Shown here piece by piece: positions 27,281-36,153 of a stretch of 64,000 bases of DNA. The position numbers and the translations under genes were made by a program. Position 1 is the first letter of the stretch; every line of letters starts with the position of its first letter. Source of the stretch: Desulfuromonadaceae bacterium (GTDB taxonomy: Bacteria > Desulfobacterota > Desulfuromonadia > Desulfuromonadales > UBA2294); NCBI GenBank assembly GCA_024636225.1, contig JAGXHN010000012.1:1-64000 (forward strand). The letters are read 5' to 3'. The notes under the pieces were generated by a model. The model made no database searches. It saw only the letters and a list, made by a program, of their open reading frames with translations, and had not been told where the DNA came from.

Positions 27281-28954
27281 TTATCTTGTGAGCTGCCGAT
27301 ACTTGATCCGGTGCGGCTGTTCAGCCGCCGGACCGAGACGTTTCTTGCGATCCTCTTCGTATTCGCTCCAGTTCCCTTCAAAGAAGGTGACTTCGCTATC
27401 TCCTTCAAATGCGAGAATATGTGTGGCGATCCGGTCGAGGAACCAACGATCGTGACTGATAATAACAGCGCAGCCGGCAAAATTTTCCAGTGCTTCCTCC
27501 AGTGCCCGCATGGTGTTGACATCGAGATCGTTCGTCGGTTCGTCAAGGAGCAGAACATTTGCCCCCTCCTTCAGCATTTTTGCCAAGTGTACCCTGTTCC
27601 GTTCACCGCCGGAGATCATGCTGACTTTTTTCTGTTGATCACTACCGGAAAAATTGAAACGCCCAACGTAAGCGCGGGCATTAACCAATTGGTTCCCCAT
27701 TTCAAACTGATCCTGACCACCTGAAATCTCCTCCCAGATGGTCTTGTTTGCATCGAGCTCACGGGATTGATCTACATAGGCGAGCTTGACCGTGTCACCG
27801 ATTCTGAAACTTCCATTATCTGGTGCTTCCTGTCCGGTAATCATCCGAAACAGGGTGGTCTTTCCGGCACCATTCGGGCCGATAATGCCGACAATTCCGC
27901 CCGGCGGCAGACTGAAATTAAGGTTTTCATACAGCAGGCGGTCGCCATATCCTTTGCTGACACCGTGTGCCTGGATGACAATATCGCCAAGGCGCGGTCC
28001 CGGTGGGATGTAGAGTTCGAGATCTCGCGTCTGTTTATCGGATTCTTGCGTGAGCAGCTTTTCGTAAGCACTGATACGAGCCTGACTTTTAGCGTGACGC
28101 CCTTTGGGCGACATGCGGATCCATTCGAGTTCGCGTTGGAGCGTTTTCTGCCGGGTCCCTTCAGTTTTTTCCTCTTTTTGCAGACGATCCTGCTTCTGTT
28201 CCAGCCACGACGAGTAGTTCCCTTTCCAGGGGATACCATGCCCGCGGTCGAGTTCAAGAATCCAACCGGCGACATTATCGAGGAAATATCGATCATGAGT
28301 GACGGCGATGATTGTCCCTTCGTAACGTTGAAGATGGTGTTCCAGCCAGGCGACGGTTTCGGCGTCAAGATGGTTGGTCGGCTCATCGAGCAGCAGAATA
28401 TCGGGTTTTTGCAGCAAGAGTCGACAGAGGGCGACCCGGCGTTTCTCACCACCGGAGAGAACGTTAACCAGCGCATCGGCCGGCGGGCAACGCAGGGCAT
28501 CCATCGCCTGATCCAGCTTGGAATCGAGATCCCAGGCATTGAGATGATCGAGTTTTTCCTGCACTTCACCCTGGCGTTCAATCAATTTTTCCATGTCGGC
28601 GTCAGGATCGGCAAAAGAGTTGTTGATCTCTTCAAATTCCTTGAGAAGATCGACCGTCTCCTGAACCCCTTCTTCAACAACTTCGCGAACCGTTCGTGTT
28701 TCATTCAGCAGCGGTTCCTGCTCCAGGTAGCCGACGCTGTACCCTTTGGAGAGGACCGCCTCACCATTGAAATCTTTATCAACGCCGGCCATGATTCTCA
28801 GCAGTGTGCTTTTACCAGAGCCGTTGAGACCGAGTACGCCGATCTTGGCACCATAGAAGTAGGAAAGAGAAATATCCTTGATGACCGGCTTTTTGTCATA
28901 AAACTTGGATATTTTCATCATGCTGTAAATAATTTTTTTATCGTCTACGCTCAT
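27281..28954 (-). CDS. ettA: energy-dependent translational throttle protein EttA (ABC-F)
   Basis: 557 residues, normal EttA length, from ATG 28954 with AGGAG six bases upstream; the longer frame has no support. Two ABC domains: first [20 protein letters not shown] and [11 protein letters not shown]; second [20 protein letters not shown] and [11 protein letters not shown]. Between them is the P-site tRNA-interaction motif (about 240-325) with [20 protein letters not shown]. No membrane domain. EttA binds the ribosomal E site and gates entry to elongation according to ADP/ATP ratio. Confidence 0.95.
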   Translation of the reverse strand: MSVDDKKIIYSMMKISKFYDKKPVIKDISLSYFYGAKIGVLGLNGSGKSTLLRIMAGVDKDFNGEAVLSKGYSVGYLEQEPLLNETRTVREVVEEGVQETVDLLKEFEEINNSFADPDADMEKLIERQGEVQEKLDHLNAWDLDSKLDQAMDALRCPPADALVNVLSGGEKRRVALCRLLLQKPDILLLDEPTNHLDAETVAWLEHHLQRYEGTIIAVTHDRYFLDNVAGWILELDRGHGIPWKGNYSSWLEQKQDRLQKEEKTEGTRQKTLQRELEWIRMSPKGRHAKSQARISAYEKLLTQESDKQTRDLELYIPPGPRLGDIVIQAHGVSKGYGDRLLYENLNFSLPPGGIVGIIGPNGAGKTTLFRMITGQEAPDNGSFRIGDTVKLAYVDQSRELDANKTIWEEISGGQDQFEMGNQLVNARAYVGRFNFSGSDQQKKVSMISGGERNRVHLAKMLKEGANVLLLDEPTNDLDVNTMRALEEALENFAGCAVIISHDRWFLDRIATHILAFEGDSEVTFFEGNWSEYEEDRKKRLGPAAEQPHRIKYRQLTR

Positions 28955-29027
28955 ATTTAACTCCTGTTCAGGGTCGCTTTTGTTTATGGCCGCGCATTTT
29001 AGCTTCTTTATGGGTGAGAATCCAGAG

Positions 29028-29064
29028 CTAAAAAAGATAAAGGGAGCCAAGCAGGCTCCCTTTT
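29028..29064 (-). terminator. terminator of the nadB-aroQ-FXD operon
   Basis: The stem AAAGGGAGCC (29039-29048) / GGCTCCCTTT (29054-29063) with a 5-base loop is followed on the minus strand by TATCTTTTTT. It sits 20 bp past the last gene of the operon. Confidence 0.85.
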
Positions 29065-29083
29065 GTTCCGGACAGTGCGGTTG

Positions 29084-29290
29084 TCACTCTTCAGGGATTT
29101 TAAAGACAACATGCACACCCGGTAACGCTTCGAGTTTCGACATGTCAATGCTGGCGGTATCGCCGATCACCCCGACGATGACCCGATTGGCACCGGTCGA
29201 CTGATGAAAATCAAAATCACCATCGACCAGATACTGTTTAACCTGCTGCAGTGACTTTTCGTCAGCATTTTTTTTCATGATAATCAACAT
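29084..29290 (-). CDS. stand-alone DAHP-synthase FXD-like regulatory domain protein
   Basis: 68 residues. MLIIMKKNADEKSLQQVKQY followed by HQSTGANRVIVGVIGDT and LEALPGVHVVFKI matches the ferredoxin-like domain found at the N-terminus of type I-beta DAHP synthases. No catalytic DAHP synthase barrel follows; a terminator does. It is five bases after the chorismate mutase stop codon. It could regulate a DAHP synthase encoded elsewhere or bind an aromatic amino acid; this is inference. ATG 29278 is an alternative start. Confidence 0.78.
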   Translation of the reverse strand: MLIIMKKNADEKSLQQVKQYLVDGDFDFHQSTGANRVIVGVIGDTASIDMSKLEALPGVHVVFKIPEE

Positions 29291-29295
29291 GACGC

Positions 29296-29568
29296 TCAGA
29301 GTCCTTTCGTTTTGATCCGTTCCAGGGTTCGGGATTCATCAATAACGCGCTCAAACAGACGAACAATGGCACTATCATCGAGTGGTCCCGGATTGTTGGC
29401 CGTCATGATATCGAAAATACGCTTCTCACGTGCCGGGTCGTACACCGGAAGAGCCAGCTTTTTTTTAATCTCGCCAATTTTGAGAGCGAGAGCCGCTCGC
29501 GCATTAAAAATTCGCAACAGGTCACGATCGAACTGATCGATCTGCTCACGGTAGTCATCTATATCCAA
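29296..29568 (-). CDS. aroQ: chorismate mutase, AroQ type
   Basis: 90 residues, the size of a monofunctional AroQ helical subunit. YREQIDQFDRDLLRIFNARAALALKIGEIK carries the N-terminal Arg and the Lys of the active site, and DPAREKRIFD the second Arg; ending in ERVIDESRTLE. It converts chorismate to prephenate for Phe/Tyr synthesis. It is 11 bp after nadB and 5 bp before the FXD-like gene, so it is in the same transcript. Confidence 0.92.
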   Translation of the reverse strand: MDIDDYREQIDQFDRDLLRIFNARAALALKIGEIKKKLALPVYDPAREKRIFDIMTANNPGPLDDSAIVRLFERVIDESRTLERIKTKGL

Positions 29569-29579
29569 AAGTGCCTCCT

Positions 29580-31178
29580 TTAGAATCTTTTTCTGATAAG
29601 TGTATCTTTTTTGTAATGGACATCGTCCGTCTGCGGATAATCAAGGGTGTAGTGCAACCCGCGGCTCTCTTTTCGTTTTAGCGCCGAGCGAATAATCAAC
29701 TCAGCCACGGTGGAAATGTTGCGTAATTCAATCAGATCTGAGGTGATGAAAAAATCCCAGTAATAGTCATCTATCTCTTCCTGTATCATCTGGATGCGGC
29801 GCAGCGCCCGGGTTAATCGCTTGGTTGAACGGACAATGCCGACGTAATTCCACATACTAAGACGGATTTCGTGCCAATTATGAACAACGACGACCTCTTC
29901 ATCACTGTTTGTGGCACTCCCGCTATCCCAAACTTTTACATCGGGGAAAGGGGGTTGCATCTCCTTCATTCGCTCAATAGAACGTTCTGCAGCGCGTGCT
30001 GCGAAGACCGCACCTTCGAGCAGGCTGTTGCTGGCAAGCCGGTTGGCGCCGTGCAGACCGGTACAGGATGCCTCGCCGATAACAAAGAGGTTGTGAATAT
30101 CTGATTCCCCCCATCTGTCAACTTTTACGCCACCACAGAGGTAATGCGCAGCCGGGACGACCGGGATTGGATCTTTTGTTATATCAATGCCGTAACTGAG
30201 ACAGGTTTCGTAAATATTGGGAAAACGGTCTTTAATGACGTCGTCATCTTCATGGGTAATATCGAGAAAGACACAGTCGTCTCCATGTTTTTTCATTTCA
30301 TTATCGATTGCACGGGCGACGATGTCACGCGGAGCCAGATCCTTGAGTTTGTGATACTCAGGCATGAAAGCTGTGCCATCAGCCCGCCGCAAAATAGCCC
30401 CTTCACCACGCACCGCCTCTGATATCAGAAATGATTTGGCGAGCGGATGGAAGAGGGTGGTCGGATGAAACTGCATGAATTCCATATTGGCAATCGTTGC
30501 CCCGGCCCGGTAGGCCATTGCCACCCCGTCTCCGGTGGCAACATCGGGGTTACAGGTGTAGAGGTAAACTTTACCTGCGCCGCCGGTCGCCAAAACGGTG
30601 ATACGAGCACCGAATGAGATCACTTCATCACTGTTGATGTCGAGAACATAAGCACCGATACAGCGGTCGGGTTTACCCCGTCGATACTTGATCTTGCTCT
30701 CTGTTATCAGGTCGACGGCAATATGTTGTTCGTAAAGAGAGATGTTGGGATGGGCACGAACCGCCTCCACCAGCGCCCGTTCGATCTCATGACCGGTCAT
30801 ATCCTTGGCATGCAGAATGCGACGTCTGCTGTGTCCACCTTCCCGGGTCAGATCATACTCATCTTTTTCATTACGGGTAAAGTTGACCCCCCAATTGATC
30901 AAATCCTGTATGGCGTCAGGTCCCCCTTCAATGATCATTTTGACGACCGTGGGGTCTGAAAGATAAGCTCCGGCAACCATTGTGTCTTCGATATGCTCGG
31001 CAAAGGAATCTTCTTCAGATGTGACCGACGCTATCCCTCCCTGAGCCAGGTCCGTCGCTGTGTCTGATACCTTCCGTTTGGTGATCAGGGAAACGCTCCC
31101 CTTTTCAGCAACTTTCAAAGCGTAAGAAAGCCCCGCGATACCACTTCCGATAATTAGAAATTCTGATATGATTTTCAT
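29580..31178 (-). CDS. nadB: L-aspartate oxidase
   Basis: 532 residues. FAD-binding ADP-fold IIGSGIAGLSYAL at the N-terminus, TDLAQGGIASV, the substrate-side MEFMQFHPTTL and HYLCGGVKVD typical of NadB within the succinate dehydrogenase/fumarate reductase flavoprotein family, and GANRLASNSLLEG at the second FAD contact. It oxidises L-aspartate to iminoaspartate, the first step of de novo NAD synthesis; fumarate can serve as the acceptor under anaerobic conditions. nadA and nadC are not in the window. Confidence 0.95.
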   Translation of the reverse strand: MKIISEFLIIGSGIAGLSYALKVAEKGSVSLITKRKVSDTATDLAQGGIASVTSEEDSFAEHIEDTMVAGAYLSDPTVVKMIIEGGPDAIQDLINWGVNFTRNEKDEYDLTREGGHSRRRILHAKDMTGHEIERALVEAVRAHPNISLYEQHIAVDLITESKIKYRRGKPDRCIGAYVLDINSDEVISFGARITVLATGGAGKVYLYTCNPDVATGDGVAMAYRAGATIANMEFMQFHPTTLFHPLAKSFLISEAVRGEGAILRRADGTAFMPEYHKLKDLAPRDIVARAIDNEMKKHGDDCVFLDITHEDDDVIKDRFPNIYETCLSYGIDITKDPIPVVPAAHYLCGGVKVDRWGESDIHNLFVIGEASCTGLHGANRLASNSLLEGAVFAARAAERSIERMKEMQPPFPDVKVWDSGSATNSDEEVVVVHNWHEIRLSMWNYVGIVRSTKRLTRALRRIQMIQEEIDDYYWDFFITSDLIELRNISTVAELIIRSALKRKESRGLHYTLDYPQTDDVHYKKDTLIRKRF

Positions 31179-31279
31179 AACTCACGTTATTTTTAGAGGG
31201 TTAATGTCTTTTTTGAGATGTTCATTATGGTGAGCAAGTGAAAGAGTGTCAAGCCATCTCCAACTTCTTTAATATTTAC

Positions 31280-31308
31280 TTGACAGCAGTCACCCCTGCT
31301 GTTATTAA
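31280..31308 (+). promoter_or_regulatory. tRNA-Cys promoter
   Basis: Perfect TTGACA (31280-31285), 17 bases, TATTAA (31303-31308), ending 15 bp before the mature tRNA 5' end. Confidence 0.75.
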
Positions 31309-31323
31309 ATACCTCTTTTTGAT

Positions 31324-31397
31324 GGCCTCGTCGCCAAGTGGTAAGGCAACGGTCTGCAACACCGTCATCACCAGTTCAAATCTGGTCGAGGCCTCCA
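31324..31397 (+). tRNA. tRNA-Cys (GCA)
   Basis: 74 nt. The acceptor stem GGCCTCG/CGAGGCC is perfect, the anticodon loop reads CTGCAAC with anticodon GCA, the T loop is TTCAAAT, and 3' CCA is encoded. Confidence 0.95.
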
Positions 31398-31402
31398 TCA
31401 TC

Positions 31403-31431
31403 AAAGCCAGCCTTTATCGGCTGGCTTTTTT
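31403..31431 (+). terminator. terminator after tRNA-Cys
   Basis: AAAGCCAGCC (31403-31412) pairs with GGCTGGCTTT (31419-31428), with T residues running to 31431. Only 17 bp separate it from the TauE start codon, so that gene needs its own promoter or read-through. Confidence 0.88.
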
Positions 31432-31447
31432 ATCTTCAGGGTGACTC

Positions 31448-32269
31448 ATGTTTACACCTGTCGTGATTCTCATGTTTGCCGCCTTCGGCTCTATTGCCGG
31501 TTTCTTGGCAGGTCTGCTCGGAATTGGTGGCGGGGTGATTCTGGTTCCCCTGTTTCTTTGGGCTTTCGCCCAGGTTGGCTTCCCCGATACCGTTCTGGTT
31601 CATATCGCCATCGGCACAAGCTTGACAATCATCTTTCCAACAACAGTCAGCAGTACCTTCAGTCATTTCAGAAACGGCCATGTTAACCCCACACAAGTTT
31701 TGTATCTCTCAATCGGGGCGATGATCGGGGCTTTGGGTGGGGCAACTCTGGCTACTTTTGTTGATGGGGAGGTTTTGAAAGGGCTGTTCGGCTTGATGCA
31801 GATCGGTGTTGCGGTCAAAATTTTCAAACCGACCAAAATCGAGCATCTGGAACCGGAACGAAAAGTCCCGCCGTATAAACTCCTTCTGGTCGGCCTGGCG
31901 GCCGGTACCTTCTCTGCTTTTTTTGGTGTCGGCGGCGGAGTCATTGCCGTGCCGATGATGCTGTTCCTGCTGTACTTGCCGATTCATCGGGCGGTCGGAA
32001 ACTCCAGCGCCATGATCGTATTATCGTCCGTGGTCGGCGCTCTCTCTTATGTCGTACACGGCTGGTCCGTCCCTGATCTACCGGACTGGACTTTCGGTTA
32101 TGTCAATCTTCTGGTGGTAGCCATCGTCGCTCCCTTTACCATCATGGCTGCCAGTTTTGGTGCCCGACTTGCCAACCGTTTTGAACGCGATAGACTGATG
32201 AAAATCTTTGCCTTTTTGCTGATTATAATTGGCCTGCGGTTACTGATCCCTCTATTCCTCTCTCTCTAG
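31448..32269 (+). CDS. TauE/SafE family sulfite/organosulfonate exporter-like permease
   Basis: 273 residues, about eight helices in two repeats marked by GIGGGVILVPLF and GVGGGVIAVPMM. This is the TauE/SafE (DUF81) family; members export sulfite, sulfoacetate and similar anions, but the substrate is not readable here. It lies directly ahead of the MEMO-family gene (10 bp). Confidence 0.9.
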   Translation: MFTPVVILMFAAFGSIAGFLAGLLGIGGGVILVPLFLWAFAQVGFPDTVLVHIAIGTSLTIIFPTTVSSTFSHFRNGHVNPTQVLYLSIGAMIGALGGATLATFVDGEVLKGLFGLMQIGVAVKIFKPTKIEHLEPERKVPPYKLLLVGLAAGTFSAFFGVGGGVIAVPMMLFLLYLPIHRAVGNSSAMIVLSSVVGALSYVVHGWSVPDLPDWTFGYVNLLVVAIVAPFTIMAASFGARLANRFERDRLMKIFAFLLIIIGLRLLIPLFLSL

Positions 32270-32279
32270 GCGGCACACC

Positions 32280-33089
32280 ATGCAACGAACACCTGCTGTT
32301 GCAGGACAGTTCTACCCTGCAGACGCAATATCTCTGTTAAGAATGCTGAAACAGTTCTGTCCCCGTCAGGGGACAACAGAGAAGGTTATGGGCCTCATGG
32401 TGCCGCATGCAGGCTATATCTATTCTGGCGCTATTGCCGGCAAAGTGTACGATCAGGTCACAATTCCGAACCGGGTAATACTGCTTGGACCAAATCATCA
32501 CGGTATTGGCCACCCGGGAGCTGTTTACTCAAAGGGGGACTGGACAACACCTTTGGGGGCGATTACAATCGATGCGCCGTTGGCTCAAGAACTACTGTCT
32601 GCAACACCCTTGCTGCAAGCTGACACAACGGCGCACCAGTTAGAACATTCACTGGAGGTTCAGGTTCCGTTTATCCAGTATCTGAATCATCAGTCGACTC
32701 TTGTCCCGATCTGTCTCGGCCATCAGAGCTTGGATCATCTCTTGAAAATTGCGACTGCTATTGCAGCCGTGATCAGCAAAAATATCGATCCGATTCTGTT
32801 AATTGCCAGTACCGATATGACACATTTTGAATCGGCCGAGAGTGCCGCGCGTAAGGATCGAATCGCTCTGCAGTCTGTTGAAACAGTCGACGCAGAAGGG
32901 TTGTTCAAAAACGTTGTTAAGCAGCGGATCAGTATGTGTGGGTTTATGCCGACCGTTGTTTTACTCAAAGTGGCGCAATTATTGGGTATGACGCAGAGTA
33001 CAATTGTCGTTTACGGAAATTCAGGCGATGTAACACACGATTATAATGAGGTCGTTGCTTACGCAGGAGCTCTGGTCGGGCCGGGATAA
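32280..33089 (+). CDS. MEMO1-family protein (AmmeMemoRadiSam system protein B)
   Basis: 269 residues. MQRTPAVAGQFYP at the start, MVPHAGYIYSG, LLGPNHHG, HSLEVQVPFIQYL and STDMTHF are the family's metal-binding and fold signatures (His residues of the dioxygenase-like site). The usual partners of the bacterial system, an AMMECR1 protein and a radical SAM enzyme, are not adjacent here. Function unknown. Confidence 0.92.
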   Translation: MQRTPAVAGQFYPADAISLLRMLKQFCPRQGTTEKVMGLMVPHAGYIYSGAIAGKVYDQVTIPNRVILLGPNHHGIGHPGAVYSKGDWTTPLGAITIDAPLAQELLSATPLLQADTTAHQLEHSLEVQVPFIQYLNHQSTLVPICLGHQSLDHLLKIATAIAAVISKNIDPILLIASTDMTHFESAESAARKDRIALQSVETVDAEGLFKNVVKQRISMCGFMPTVVLLKVAQLLGMTQSTIVVYGNSGDVTHDYNEVVAYAGALVGPG

Positions 33090-33209
33090 AAGGCTTGTCT
33101 TACAACGTTCTTGCAAGGTATAAGAGCAGGGTCTTTTCCAACCGTTTAAAATTTATCAACACTCACACTTCTGGTCGCTGCTGGCGACTTTGCTTTTTTG
33201 GAGGTATCG

Positions 33210-34604
33210 ATGTCTGAGTTACGTGTCCGTTTTGCTCCAAGTCCGACCGGCCATCTGCATATAGGTGGTGCCAGAACCGCTCTGTTCAACTACCTCCTGG
33301 CGCGTAAGGAGCAGGGGACTTTTGTTCTGCGCATAGAGGATACCGATGTTGCCCGTTCAACCCAGGAGTCGGTAGACGCAATTCTCGACGCAATGAAATG
33401 GCTCGGTTTTACCTGCGACGAGGGGCCAGTTTACCAGTCTGAACGTTTTGAACTCTACCGTGAAAAAATTGATCAACTGGTGACCGGAGGGAAGGCCTAC
33501 CGTTGCTACTGTCGTCAGGACGAGCTCGACCAGAAGCGTGAAGCCGCCCAGGCTAAGGGGTTGAAACCAAAATATGACGGGACCTGTCGCGACCGGTCTG
33601 ATCACCCCGAAAATGCCCCTTATGTCATCCGGTTTCGTTCACCGCTAGACGGCGAAACCTCATTTGACGACCGGGTCAAAGGGGTGATTACTTTTTCTAA
33701 CGATGAACTCGATGATGTGATCATTCAAAGAACAGATGGGACCCCAACCTATAATTTTGTTGTAGTCGTTGACGATGCGACAATGAATATCACCCTGGTC
33801 TTACGTGGCGACGACCATATTAATAATACACCCCGGCAAATTGTCATGTATAAGGCCCTCGGTTATCCGGTGCCGGACTTTGCCCATGTGCCGATGATTC
33901 TCGGTTCAGACAAAACACGACTTTCGAAACGTCATGGAGCAACTTCGGTGATGGCCTATCGTGATATGGGCTATCTGCCGGAAGCATTGGTCAACTACCT
34001 GGTGCGACTCGGCTGGTCACATGGTGATGACGAAATTTTTTCCATGGAGGAGTTGATCGAGAAATTTTCTCTCGATAACATCGGTCGTTCCGCTAGTGTT
34101 TTCAACCCGGACAAGCTCCTCTGGTTAAATGCCCATTATATCAAAACCGGTCATCCGCAAAGACTGGCTGAACTTCTCAAGGAGTATATGCAGGCCGCTG
34201 GAATTGAGATCAATAAGGGTCCAAATCTGGTTGCAGTGGTCAAAACGTTACAGGAGAGAGCCCGGACTATGGTCGAGATGGCAGAAGCGGCTCGTTTCTA
34301 TTTTGCCGATACCGTCGATATTGACCCGTCAGCCGCTGAAAAATTTCTGACCGCAGATAAAAAACCGGTTCTGGAAGCTGTGATTCGTCATCTGCACCTT
34401 TTAAAACAAGCCGATGAGGTATCGATCGGTAAAACGTTTGATACGATCATGGAAGAGACGGGGCTGAAGCTCGGTAAGATCGGCCCATCTGTCAGGGTTG
34501 CCTTGACCGGGAGCACATCAAGCCCGGGTATTTATGAAGTAATTTCTGTGCTCGGTATAGAGGAGAGCTGCCGCCGGCTGCAACGAATTCAAGAATCTTT
34601 GTAA
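33210..34604 (+). CDS. gltX: glutamyl-tRNA synthetase
   Basis: 464 residues; ATG at 33210 has GGAGG five bases upstream, preferred to an in-frame TTG at 33198. Class I signatures are [11 protein letters not shown] (HIGH) and [11 protein letters not shown] (KMSKS-like). It has the normal length of bacterial GluRS. It is followed at once by tRNA-Gln(CUG) and tRNA-Glu(UUC). In deltaproteobacteria lacking GlnRS, GluRS may also charge tRNA-Gln for later amidation by GatCAB; neither gat genes nor glnS are in the window, so specificity is open. Confidence 0.96.
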   Translation: MSELRVRFAPSPTGHLHIGGARTALFNYLLARKEQGTFVLRIEDTDVARSTQESVDAILDAMKWLGFTCDEGPVYQSERFELYREKIDQLVTGGKAYRCYCRQDELDQKREAAQAKGLKPKYDGTCRDRSDHPENAPYVIRFRSPLDGETSFDDRVKGVITFSNDELDDVIIQRTDGTPTYNFVVVVDDATMNITLVLRGDDHINNTPRQIVMYKALGYPVPDFAHVPMILGSDKTRLSKRHGATSVMAYRDMGYLPEALVNYLVRLGWSHGDDEIFSMEELIEKFSLDNIGRSASVFNPDKLLWLNAHYIKTGHPQRLAELLKEYMQAAGIEINKGPNLVAVVKTLQERARTMVEMAEAARFYFADTVDIDPSAAEKFLTADKKPVLEAVIRHLHLLKQADEVSIGKTFDTIMEETGLKLGKIGPSVRVALTGSTSSPGIYEVISVLGIEESCRRLQRIQESL

Positions 34605-34619
34605 AGAGTGAATTTTTAC

Positions 34620-34647
34620 TTGACGAAGCCCTCATGCTTTGTATATT
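34620..34647 (+). promoter_or_regulatory. promoter for tRNA-Gln and tRNA-Glu
   Basis: TTGACG (34620-34625), 16 bases, TATATT (34642-34647), 13 bp before the tRNA-Gln 5' end, so the tRNAs need not depend on gltX transcription. Confidence 0.7.
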
Positions 34648-34660
34648 GTTTGCCACCAAT

Positions 34661-34735
34661 TGGGGTGTCGCCAAGTGGTAAGGCACGGGATTCTGATTCC
34701 CGCATTCCAAGGTTCGAATCCTTGCACCCCAGCCA
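34661..34735 (+). tRNA. tRNA-Gln (CTG)
   Basis: 75 nt. Acceptor TGGGGTG/CACCCCA, anticodon stem CGGGA/TCCCG with loop TTCTGAT giving anticodon CTG, T loop TTCGAAT, encoded CCA. Confidence 0.94.
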
Positions 34736-34792
34736 AGAAACGAACGACAGACTCAAGCTTGGGTCGAACGTTATAGTAGTCGTTAAAGATAT

Positions 34793-34870
34793 GCGCTCAT
34801 CGTCTAGCCTGGTCTAGGACACCGCCCTTTCACGGCGGCGACGGGGGTTCGAATCCCCCTGGGCGTACCA
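34793..34870 (+). tRNA. tRNA-Glu (TTC)
   Basis: 78 nt. Anticodon stem CCGCC/GGCGG with loop CTTTCAC giving TTC; T stem GGGGG/CCCCC; encoded CCA. The acceptor stem GCGCTCA/TGGGCGT holds two G-U pairs, including the first pair, which is somewhat unusual. Confidence 0.92.
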
Positions 34871-34897
34871 TTTTCTGCTTACCTGAGGGTAGGCATC

Positions 34898-34928
34898 GAG
34901 GTGAAGCAATTGCTTCACCTCTTTTTTT
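34898..34928 (+). terminator. terminator after the tRNA pair
   Basis: A perfect 10-bp stem GAGGTGAAGC / GCTTCACCTC with loop AATT (34898-34921) is followed by seven T residues. Confidence 0.92.
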
Positions 34929-35000
34929 ATCGTTTACGTTGACGTTGGAATCTCCCCTGTGTAAATTAAGGGTTGCGTACTTGTAAAGTGTAAGGAAGCT

Positions 35001-35957
35001 ATGAACCTGCATACGCCACTCGCTCCCCATTTCAGATTTTGGCATCCTCCAGTCGGCTACTCAGTCGTGACCGGAGCTGACGCGCGCGCGTGCATACTCC
35101 CAATAATCCCTCTGCCAATTTTGAACAGTAAAGCAACAGACGCAGACCCTACTGCCGATATGATCGGTAGTGGACTCTATGATTATCTGCGACAATTTCC
35201 CGACTGCTCCTACAATACCGAATATGCTGCACTTCTTCGAGATGTCTGGCCTCATTATCTCTCTGATCTGGCAGCCATGATCATCATGCTCGATCATAAA
35301 GAGATTGATGCTCCTTATCTACGCCGCAAAATTTCGGGTTTGCAGATCCTTTTATTGCTCAATGCAGATAATCCCGGCTTGCTACAGCAGCTCGGTATGG
35401 CCTGTTATGATCTGGCCCTTAATTATGTTGAACTTTCTCATTGCCGCTCACACCTGACCCGGGCCATCGGTTATTTTACTGAAGCTGATCGATTGCTAGC
35501 GAATGATACGACCAATCTGAACTACATGGCACAGATCGATTATCTGTTTGGCGATTATCCGCAAGCGATCAAGAGATGGCAACTTTTGTCGACGCTGATT
35601 CATGACGAGACGACACAATTATCCCTTGATGCACGAATCGAAGCGATTCAGGGCGTAGAATCGTTGGATCACCCCCTGGTTGTCGATCTGGAATCGATCG
35701 GCGAGGCGATGCAGTTGCTCGCCTCAGACGAACCTGCTTTGGCGAGAGCGATACTTGAAACTCTTGAACAGAAACAGATCGTCCCGACTGAATTTCCAAA
35801 TCCGGAATTCTATTCTCTGTTGGGAATCAGTCGTGAACGATCCGGGGATCCTTGTCTTGCACAGGTCGCCTTTGTCAGGGCGCTGGAACTCGATCCGACC
35901 CATCAGCCAGCACTCGATGGCATAAACCGTTATCCTTTACAGGGGGAACAATGTTAA
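35001..35957 (+). CDS. TPR-like protein, first gene of the MCE-linked run
   Basis: 318 residues. ATG at 35001 follows TAAGGAAGCT, a good site, although the first 50 residues (HFRFWHPPVGYSVVTGAD onward) look unlike a folded domain; an in-frame ATG at 35160 lacks a ribosome site. Residues 55-318 are helical. Tetratricopeptide-like repeats are visible, clearest at the end: FYSLLGISRERSGDPCLAQ and AFVRALELDPTHQPAL. No signal peptide is obvious. The stop overlaps the start of the next small gene by 7 bp. Likely a scaffold protein; specific function unknown. Confidence 0.7.
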   Translation: MNLHTPLAPHFRFWHPPVGYSVVTGADARACILPIIPLPILNSKATDADPTADMIGSGLYDYLRQFPDCSYNTEYAALLRDVWPHYLSDLAAMIIMLDHKEIDAPYLRRKISGLQILLLLNADNPGLLQQLGMACYDLALNYVELSHCRSHLTRAIGYFTEADRLLANDTTNLNYMAQIDYLFGDYPQAIKRWQLLSTLIHDETTQLSLDARIEAIQGVESLDHPLVVDLESIGEAMQLLASDEPALARAILETLEQKQIVPTEFPNPEFYSLLGISRERSGDPCLAQVAFVRALELDPTHQPALDGINRYPLQGEQC

Positions 35958-36091
35958 ACAATTTAACCTTTGCCGACGTCCTCTTTATCCTGTTGACCGG
36001 CGGGGTCATCTATTTCTTTGTCTATTGGTTCGGTCCGATCAGAAAAACACGATCCGGGAACAGAACAGGACAAAAACGACCGGATTTATAA
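35951..36091 (+). CDS. 46-residue single-helix membrane protein
   Basis: ATG at 35951 is preceded by AGGGGG at the proper distance and overlaps the upstream stop codon by 7 bp, the hallmark of translational coupling. The protein has one membrane helix (FADVLFILLTGGVIYFFVYW) followed by a basic tail. Too short for family recognition; the layout argues it is expressed with the TPR-like protein. Confidence 0.6.
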   Translation: MLNNLTFADVLFILLTGGVIYFFVYWFGPIRKTRSGNRTGQKRPDL

Positions 36092-36153
36092 TTTTGATAA
36101 ATGTCCCGTTTTTTTTAAAGTTCAAATCGTGCAGGAGGGTACAAAAGCTGTTT

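Noticed and set aside
27767..28960. 397-codon plus-strand ORF opposite ettA
   Set aside because: A shadow of the conserved ettA frame; no ribosome site and no recognisable domains.
34830..35045. Minus-strand ORF ending in VRPGGFEPPSPP
   Set aside because: Its end is the antisense of tRNA-Glu, a well-known source of false GGFEPP-type proteins; the rest runs against the terminator and the TPR gene start.
36025..36153. Longer form of the W/F-P repeat protein beginning with TTG at 36025
   Set aside because: It would overlap the coupled 46-residue gene and place a charged, non-signal segment ahead of a clear signal-like stretch.
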